Positions 58,577-64,000 of a DNA stretch of 64,000 bases are shown here, piece after piece; within the stretch, counting starts at the first letter, position 1, and each line of letters opens with the position of its first letter. This stretch comes from Flavobacterium psychrophilum (GTDB lineage Bacteria; Bacteroidota; Bacteroidia; Flavobacteriales; Flavobacteriaceae), in contig CAMDDB010000006.1 in assembly GCA_945890865.1 (NCBI GenBank), positions 1 through 64,000 on the forward strand. The letters are read 5' to 3'. The notes below the pieces were generated by a model, which ran no database searches, was not told where the DNA came from, and saw nothing but the letters and a program-made list of their open reading frames with translations. Position numbers and translations under genes: made by a program.

Positions 58577-59668
58577 TTATTCCTTACTAAAATACTGACC
58601 TAACAATTTCATAGCCGCTGCAAAAGGTGATACTTCATTGGTTGCAACGGCTTTTTTATTTTCTTCCAAGAGTTGGATAACATTTGGATGGTTATAAAAA
58701 TGTGATTTTAATTGCTCATTTATGGTTTCCATCATCCAAAATTGATTTTGCTTTTGACGATTTTCTTCAAAATATTGATTTGATTTTACCCATTCAATAT
58801 ACTCGGTTATAATATCCCAAATCCCATCAATTCCTGTTTTTTCATAAGCACTACATGTAGTCACTTTGGGCATCCAACCTGAAGATTTGGGAGGAAATAA
58901 ATGCAGCGCCCTATTAAATTCTGATTTGGCTAATTTGGCTTTAACAATATTATCACCATCCGCTTTATTGATTACAATGGTGTCGGTCATTTCCATAATT
59001 CCTCGTTTAATGCCTTGTAATTCATCGCCAGCCCCCGAAATTTTTAACAACAAAAAGAAATCAACCATGCTGTGTACAGCAGTTTCACTTTGTCCTACTC
59101 CAACCGTTTCAATAATTATCGTATCAAATCCACAAGCTTCACATAAAATAATAGCTTCTCGCGTTTTTCTAGCAACTCCTCCTAAGGTGCCACCCGACGC
59201 GCTGGGCCTGATAAATGCTTTTTTATCTTTGACCAATTCTTCCATCCGGGTTTTATCACCCAAAATACTGCCATGACTAATCGATGAACTGGGATCAACG
59301 GCCAATACAGCCACTTTCTTACCCAGTGACGTTAAATGTGTTCCAAAAGCTTCAATAAACGTACTTTTCCCCACTCCAGGAACGCCAGTAATTCCTATTC
59401 GAATGGAATTATTTGCATGAGGCAAACAACCTTTAATTACCTCATTTGCCTTTTCTAAATGTTCAGGATTAGTACTTTCAACCAAAGTAATAGCGCGACT
59501 CAAAGCGGTCTTGTCACCTTCCAAAATTCCAGTAATTAATTCCTCGGCTGTAGGTAAATTCTTTCTAAATTGTTGAATTTGTTGAGCAACAACACTACTC
59601 ACGACTTTAGGTTGTTCCACGCCGTGCATTTCAGAAAGTGCAGATTTTTTATTACTTTTACTCAACAA
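58577..59668 (-). CDS. meaB: Methylmalonyl-CoA mutase-associated GTPase MeaB
   Basis: 363 residues. P-loop GVPGVGKS (95-102), AVDPSSSISHGSILGDKTRM with the switch residues, IIETVGVGQSETAVHSMVDF, and NKADGDNIVKAKLAK for G4. MeaB protects and loads B12 into methylmalonyl-CoA mutase; ArgK is an older name. The mutase genes are not in the window. The convergent acidic protein gene ends 24 bp away. Confidence 0.96.
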   Translation of the reverse strand: MLSKSNKKSALSEMHGVEQPKVVSSVVAQQIQQFRKNLPTAEELITGILEGDKTALSRAITLVESTNPEHLEKANEVIKGCLPHANNSIRIGITGVPGVGKSTFIEAFGTHLTSLGKKVAVLAVDPSSSISHGSILGDKTRMEELVKDKKAFIRPSASGGTLGGVARKTREAIILCEACGFDTIIIETVGVGQSETAVHSMVDFFLLLKISGAGDELQGIKRGIMEMTDTIVINKADGDNIVKAKLAKSEFNRALHLFPPKSSGWMPKVTTCSAYEKTGIDGIWDIITEYIEWVKSNQYFEENRQKQNQFWMMETINEQLKSHFYNHPNVIQLLEENKKAVATNEVSPFAAAMKLLGQYFSKE

Positions 59669-59717
59669 AAAAAGATTTTATTTTGTAAATGTAGCAAATT
59701 TTATCCATTTTAAACTA

Positions 59718-61124
59718 ATGAACCTAAATACCGAACTACTTTCTGCACTCGAAAAAATTGTGGGTGCTTCTTATCTTTTTACCGATGAAGCTACGCGTAA
59801 AATCTATGGCCATGACGAAACAGAAGATTTAAGTTTTCCACCTAATGTTGTACTGAAACCTGCAAATACACTTGAAGTCGCAGAAATTTTAAAGGTGGCC
59901 AATACATACAAAATTCCGGCGGTGCCTATTGGAGCTCGCACTGGTTTAAGTGGCGGTGCATTATCGATCTATGGTGGTATTGGTATTTCAATGGAGCGTT
60001 TCAATAAAATTATAGAAATTGACGAACAAAACCTACAAGTAACTACCGAACCCGGGGTAATTACTCAGGTACTTCGAGAAGCGGTTGCCGAAAAAGGACT
60101 CCTTTATCCAGTAGACCCAAGTAGTATGGGAAGTTGCTGGATAGGTGGAAATATTGCAGAAAACTCGGGTGGAGCTCGAGCCTTAAAGTATGGTGTTACT
60201 AAGGATTATGTGCTCAATTTAGAAGTAGTTTTACCCACAGGGGATATCATTTGGACGGGCGCCAATACCTTAAAAAATTCGACGGGTTATAACCTTACCC
60301 AACTAATGGTAGGTAGTGAAGGAACCTTGGGTATAGTAACCAAAATTGTGCTCAAATTAATCCCACAAAACAAACATAATGTCTTACTATTAGTTCCTTT
60401 TTACAAAGCGGAACAAGCTTGTGAGGCGGTTTCGGCAATTTTTAGAGCAGGCATTGTTCCGAGTGCACTAGAATTCATGGAACGCGATGCAATAGATTGG
60501 ACATTAAAATTTGTAGACGGTTTAAATGTATCGGTTCAGGACAGTGTTCAAGCGCATTTACTTATTGAAGTCGACGGCAATTATCCCGAAATACTCATGC
60601 AAGAAGCCGAACAAATTTTAACCGTAGTGGAACAATTTGAAATAGACGAAGTACTATTTGCCGATACCGAAGAACAAAAAAATGCACTTTGGAAAATGCG
60701 CCGTTCTGTAGCTGAAGCGGTAAAAGCCAATTCGATTTACAAAGAAGAAGACACGGTTGTCCCCAGATTTGAATTGCCCAAATTATTAAAAGGCATTAAA
60801 GAAATTGGTGCCAAATATGGTTTTCAATCGGTGTGCTATGGTCATGCAGGCGATGGTAATTTACACGTCAACATCATCAAAGGTGCTATGACAGATGACA
60901 ATTGGCAAACAGAAGTGCCAAAAGGGATTCGAGAAATTTTTGAATTGACTGTAGGCTTAAAAGGAACACTTTCGGGAGAACACGGGATTGGCTTGGTGCA
61001 AAAAAATTATATGGACATTCCGTTTTCTAAAGTACATTTGGAATTAATGGAACGCATTAAAGCCGTTTTTGATCCAAACAACATCTTAAATCCTGGAAAG
61101 ATCTTTCCTGATGCTGCAGACTAA
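59718..61124 (+). CDS. FAD-binding oxidase, GlcD / D-lactate dehydrogenase family
   Basis: 468 residues. The FAD-binding PCMH domain (about 35-215) shows VPIGARTGLSGGALSIYGGI, TEPGVITQVLREAV and GGNIAENSGGARALKYGVTK. The C-terminal oxidase domain has VCYGHAGDGNLHVNII and ends with the conserved GTLSGEHGIGLVQKNYMD and DPNNILNPGKIFP. It most likely oxidises glycolate or D-lactate, feeding electrons to the respiratory chain. Glycolate oxidase partners glcE and glcF are not in the window. Its 3' end overlaps the convergent gene by 4 bp. Confidence 0.93.
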   Translation: MNLNTELLSALEKIVGASYLFTDEATRKIYGHDETEDLSFPPNVVLKPANTLEVAEILKVANTYKIPAVPIGARTGLSGGALSIYGGIGISMERFNKIIEIDEQNLQVTTEPGVITQVLREAVAEKGLLYPVDPSSMGSCWIGGNIAENSGGARALKYGVTKDYVLNLEVVLPTGDIIWTGANTLKNSTGYNLTQLMVGSEGTLGIVTKIVLKLIPQNKHNVLLLVPFYKAEQACEAVSAIFRAGIVPSALEFMERDAIDWTLKFVDGLNVSVQDSVQAHLLIEVDGNYPEILMQEAEQILTVVEQFEIDEVLFADTEEQKNALWKMRRSVAEAVKANSIYKEEDTVVPRFELPKLLKGIKEIGAKYGFQSVCYGHAGDGNLHVNIIKGAMTDDNWQTEVPKGIREIFELTVGLKGTLSGEHGIGLVQKNYMDIPFSKVHLELMERIKAVFDPNNILNPGKIFPDAAD

Positions 61125-61534
61125 TTTTGAGCTAAGAATTCTAATAAATTGGCATCCGCATTTTTAAATGTGGGAGACTGTTCAATAATACTTACTAACC
61201 GCTTTTTATTTAATTTCATGGTGATATCGGCTTCAGTAGTAAATAACAATGCAGATAAAAACGGATTGTTAATGTGCGGAATTAATTCAGCTTCCAAATC
61301 CTCTAAATGACAGATTTTTACCAATTCTTGCTTTTCTGTAGTATATATTTTATAGGTCATCGCCAGTTTTAGTATACCATCCTCTACAATTGTTTTCACG
61401 TAAATATTTTGTAACTCAGGCTTTCCTACTGTTTTTGCTAAAGTTAATTTTGCAAAAGTACCCGCAGTGATACTGGCTCTTACTTGGTTGAAAAATTCGG
61501 AATAAATAATTGTATTTGAAGGAATCGTTTGCAT
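61121..61534 (-). CDS. Hypothetical protein resembling the N-terminal part of a SAM-dependent methyltransferase
   Basis: 137 residues from ATG 61534 (MQTIPSNTIIYSEFF). The stretches FAKLTLAKTVGKPELQNIYV, LKLAMTYKIYTTEKQELVKI and FLSALLFTTEADITMKLNKK match what I remember as the N-terminal half of larger Bacteroidetes and proteobacterial SAM-dependent methyltransferases of about 390 residues. The catalytic domain and its HDRxKxR entry are missing; the gene stops at the convergent FAD oxidase gene with a 4-bp overlap. Could be a truncated gene or a stand-alone N-terminal domain. Reading frame is intact. Confidence 0.55.
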   Translation of the reverse strand: MQTIPSNTIIYSEFFNQVRASITAGTFAKLTLAKTVGKPELQNIYVKTIVEDGILKLAMTYKIYTTEKQELVKICHLEDLEAELIPHINNPFLSALLFTTEADITMKLNKKRLVSIIEQSPTFKNADANLLEFLAQN

Positions 61535-61613
61535 TATTGGAAATTTTACCAAATATAAAAAATCCCCAACTACTTTTGGTACTTGATGATGAGTTTATTT
61601 TAATTAGTTATTC

Positions 61614-64000
61614 TTATTCGTTTACTATAACCCATTCGCCAGAAGCAATCATACTCTCAGCTTTTTTAAACTTCATGGTTTCACTTTTTCCACTCATAAC
61701 ATGCTTAATGGTTACGGTGTCGTTGCGATTTATTTTTGGAGTTTCTCTAGTAATGGTTTCGGTTACTGAAGGTCTTTGACTGGCAGCTTCGCCGGCTCTT
61801 CTTGCTTCACTTGCCGCATCACTACTCGCTACCTCTTGTTTTGATTCGGTATAATTTTGTTTTTGACGCACCTGTTTTGCTTCATGAATATCCGATGGAT
61901 TTTGAGAAGGTAAATTCCCTTTAAATAAGAAGGAAATTACTTCTTTATTTACATCATCAATCATTTTTTTAAACAAGTTGAAGGCTTCAAATTTATAAAT
62001 TAACAAAGGATCTTTTTGCTCATGAACTGCTAATTGAACGGATTGTTTTAATTCGTCCATTTTGCGTAAATGTTTTTTCCAAGCTTCATCAACAATGGCC
62101 AGCGTAATGTTTTTTTCAAAATCTGTCACTAATGTTTTCCCTTTAGATGCATACGATTTTTCCAAATCGGTAACTACATTCAACGATTTAATTCCGTCTG
62201 TAAATGGAACGATAATACGCAAATATTGCCCATTATTGTTTTCGTATACATTTTTAATAATTGGGAAAGCATCTTCTGCATTTCGCTCAATCTTAATGTT
62301 ATAATGCTCTAAAATAGCTTTATACGTTTTTCCTGTTATCTCTCTTTCGGTCAACTTTCCAAATTCAGCTTCAGTAACAGGCGAACTAATTGAAAAATAA
62401 CGAATGAGTTCAAACTCATAATTTTTAAAATCCCCAGCCGCTTTGTTTTGTTCGACAACCAATTCGCACGTATCATACATCATATTGGCAATGTCTACTT
62501 TTAAGCGCTCTCCATGCAATGCATGACGTCTTCTTTTATAGACCACTTCTCTTTGAGCATTCATTACGTCGTCATATTCTAACAAACGTTTACGAACTCC
62601 AAAGTTATTTTCTTCCACTTTTTTCTGTGCTCTTTCTATTGATTTCGTCATCATCGAATGCTGTATCACTTCGCCTTCTTTTAGACCAATACGATCCATT
62701 ACTTTAGCAACGCGTTCAGAACCAAATAAACGCATCAAATTATCTTCTAGCGACACATAAAATTGAGAACTACCTAAATCTCCTTGACGACCGGCACGAC
62801 CTCTCAACTGACGGTCTACACGACGAGAATCATGACGTTCTGTTCCGATGATTGCTAAACCACCTGCTTTTTTTACCTCATCAGATAATTTGATATCGGT
62901 TCCACGACCCGCCATATTAGTAGCGATAGTTACAACACCTGGTTTTCCGGCCTCGGCAACAATCTCGGCTTCGCTTTTGTGCATTTTAGCATTCAATACA
63001 TTGTGCTGAATTCCTCTAATTTTTAACATTCGGCTTAATAATTCCGAAATTTCTACCGATGTAGTTCCAATCAATACCGGACGACCTTCCTTAGAAAGTT
63101 CAACAACGTCTTCGATCACAGCATTGAATTTTTCACGAACGGTTCGGTAAATCAAATCATCTTTGTCTTTACGAGCCATCGGTCTATTTGTAGGAATTTC
63201 CACAACATCTAATTTATAGATTTCCCAAAATTCTCCCGCTTCGGTTACAGCTGTTCCTGTCATACCAGACAATTTGCTGTACATACGGAAGTAATTCTGT
63301 AAGGTAATGGTAGCAAATGTTTGAGTAGCCGCTTCGATTTTTACATTTTCTTTGGCTTCAATAGCTTGGTGTAAACCGTCTGAATAACGACGACCATCCA
63401 TAATACGACCTGTTTGCTCATCAACAATCATTACCTTATTGTCCATGATTACATATTCGGTGTCTTTTTCAAACAACGTATAGGCTTTAAGCAATTGTGT
63501 TAAGGTATGAATACGTTCGGATTTTATTGAAAAGTCTTTAAATAATTCTTCTTTTCGTTCCGCTTCTGCTTCAGTAGCTAAATTTTCACGCTCAATTTGA
63601 GCAATTTCAGTTCCAATATCGGGTAATACAAAGAAATTGGCATCGGTATCTTGAGAAAGATATTGAATTCCGTTATCGGTAAGTTCTACTTGATTATTTT
63701 TTTCTTCGATAACAAAATACAAGGCCTCATCGATTTTAGGCATCTCTCTATTGTTATCCTGCATGTATTGGTTTTCTGTTTTTTGAAGCAATTGTTTAAC
63801 CCCTTCTTCCGACAAAAATTTAATTAAGGCTTTACTCTTTGGTAAGGCTCTATACGAACGCAATAAATTGAATCCCGCCTCTTTAGCATTCCCTTCTTTG
63901 AATAAGCGTTTTGCTTCTGTCAAACAATCGGTAGCAACCTTACGTTGTAATGTTACTAAATTTTCAACTTTGGGCTTCAACTCGTTAAATTCATGACGGT
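61614..64000 (-). CDS. secA: Preprotein translocase ATPase SecA (5' partial)
   Basis: The last 794 residues of SecA; the frame stays open to the end of the window, so the true start lies outside. ATPase that pushes unfolded proteins through SecYEG. Seen here: VMIVDEQTGRIMDGRRYSDGLHQAIEAKE (motif around DEQTGR), YRTVREKF and NMAGRGTDIKLSDEVKKAGG for NBD2, GTERHDSRRVDRQLRGRAGRQGDLGS-type region (core RRVDRQLRGRAGRQGD), the scaffold and two-helix-finger region, and a C-terminal tail rich in Gln, Ser and Lys. The SEC-C zinc motif is missing and the protein ends with SETMKFKKAESMIASGEWV, as in other Bacteroidetes SecA proteins. Confidence 0.97.
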   Translation of the reverse strand, partial: RHEFNELKPKVENLVTLQRKVATDCLTEAKRLFKEGNAKEAGFNLLRSYRALPKSKALIKFLSEEGVKQLLQKTENQYMQDNNREMPKIDEALYFVIEEKNNQVELTDNGIQYLSQDTDANFFVLPDIGTEIAQIERENLATEAEAERKEELFKDFSIKSERIHTLTQLLKAYTLFEKDTEYVIMDNKVMIVDEQTGRIMDGRRYSDGLHQAIEAKENVKIEAATQTFATITLQNYFRMYSKLSGMTGTAVTEAGEFWEIYKLDVVEIPTNRPMARKDKDDLIYRTVREKFNAVIEDVVELSKEGRPVLIGTTSVEISELLSRMLKIRGIQHNVLNAKMHKSEAEIVAEAGKPGVVTIATNMAGRGTDIKLSDEVKKAGGLAIIGTERHDSRRVDRQLRGRAGRQGDLGSSQFYVSLEDNLMRLFGSERVAKVMDRIGLKEGEVIQHSMMTKSIERAQKKVEENNFGVRKRLLEYDDVMNAQREVVYKRRRHALHGERLKVDIANMMYDTCELVVEQNKAAGDFKNYEFELIRYFSISSPVTEAEFGKLTEREITGKTYKAILEHYNIKIERNAEDAFPIIKNVYENNNGQYLRIIVPFTDGIKSLNVVTDLEKSYASKGKTLVTDFEKNITLAIVDEAWKKHLRKMDELKQSVQLAVHEQKDPLLIYKFEAFNLFKKMIDDVNKEVISFLFKGNLPSQNPSDIHEAKQVRQKQNYTESKQEVASSDAASEARRAGEAASQRPSVTETITRETPKINRNDTVTIKHVMSGKSETMKFKKAESMIASGEWVIVNE

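Overview
The window is AT-rich chromosomal DNA from a member of the Bacteroidetes, most likely a Flavobacterium or close relative. The evidence is consistent throughout: promoters of the TTG / TAnnTTTG type, almost no Shine-Dalgarno sequences, a type IX secretion (T9SS) cargo protein, the gliding protein GldI, cyclophilin-FKBP fusion isomerases, bacillithiol enzyme BshC, DUF5606, DUF4295 next to rpmG and rpmB, and a SecA without the C-terminal zinc motif. I see no prophage, insertion sequence, integrase, CRISPR array or plasmid gene. Most of the window is a core-genome backbone, with one accessory-like glycan island.

Layout. 1-7704: the end of a DedA-type membrane protein, aroE, a DUF349 coiled-coil protein, small lipoprotein and monooxygenase genes, mazG, DUF5606, def, ruvX and dapD. 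7708-14169: a glycan island with a GT9, a sugar epimerase, two paralogous GT2 enzymes, a Kdo-kinase-like protein, a GT4/GT1-type transferase and a polysaccharide pyruvyl transferase, probably for LPS core or another surface glycan. 14171-21289: tRNA maturation (tsaC, cca), heme A synthase, a CDP-alcohol phosphatidyltransferase, an Ntn-hydrolase with a membrane tail, a pRiA4b ORF-3-like protein and a nucleoid-associated protein. 21481-29101: an ABC-2 exporter, a large T9SS protein and the operon nrnA-like / gldI / two cyclophilin-FKBP fusions. 29147-33607: typA, rpsT, tRNA-Glu and proS on the minus strand. 33707-38000: a Trp/Gly/Asn-rich lipoprotein, a FadL/OmpP1-like porin, rimO and a DUF465 protein. 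38040-45995: a LysM-NlpC/P60 hydrolase, a B12-radical SAM protein divergent from bshC, ndk, a DUF721 protein and a beta-lactamase-like lipoprotein. 45816-53434: ftsY with a tiny membrane protein, the rpmB-rpmG-DUF4295 ribosomal cluster, cinA, an Hpt protein, a fumarylacetoacetase-family enzyme, a DEDDh exonuclease, a 2-oxoacid dehydrogenase E2 and a GT2. 53602-64000: an ABC-F protein, a shrunken methyltransferase-like protein, a LolD-like ATPase, a MATE exporter, meaB, a FAD oxidase and most of secA.

The most unusual structure is not a gene. Many short spacers, often directly against a start codon, and two coding regions are built from tandem arrays with a period of exactly 7 bp (sometimes 8 bp). 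In the spacers the unit sequence is degenerate while the period holds for up to ten units. Two arrays are nearly perfect and lie inside genes (a glycosyltransferase at 53101 and a radical SAM protein at 41432), where gain or loss of one unit would shift the reading frame.

Gene starts were moved inward where promoter position, a terminator hairpin or family alignment argued against the longest frame. Family assignments rest on recognition of motifs and remembered family patterns; no database search was run.
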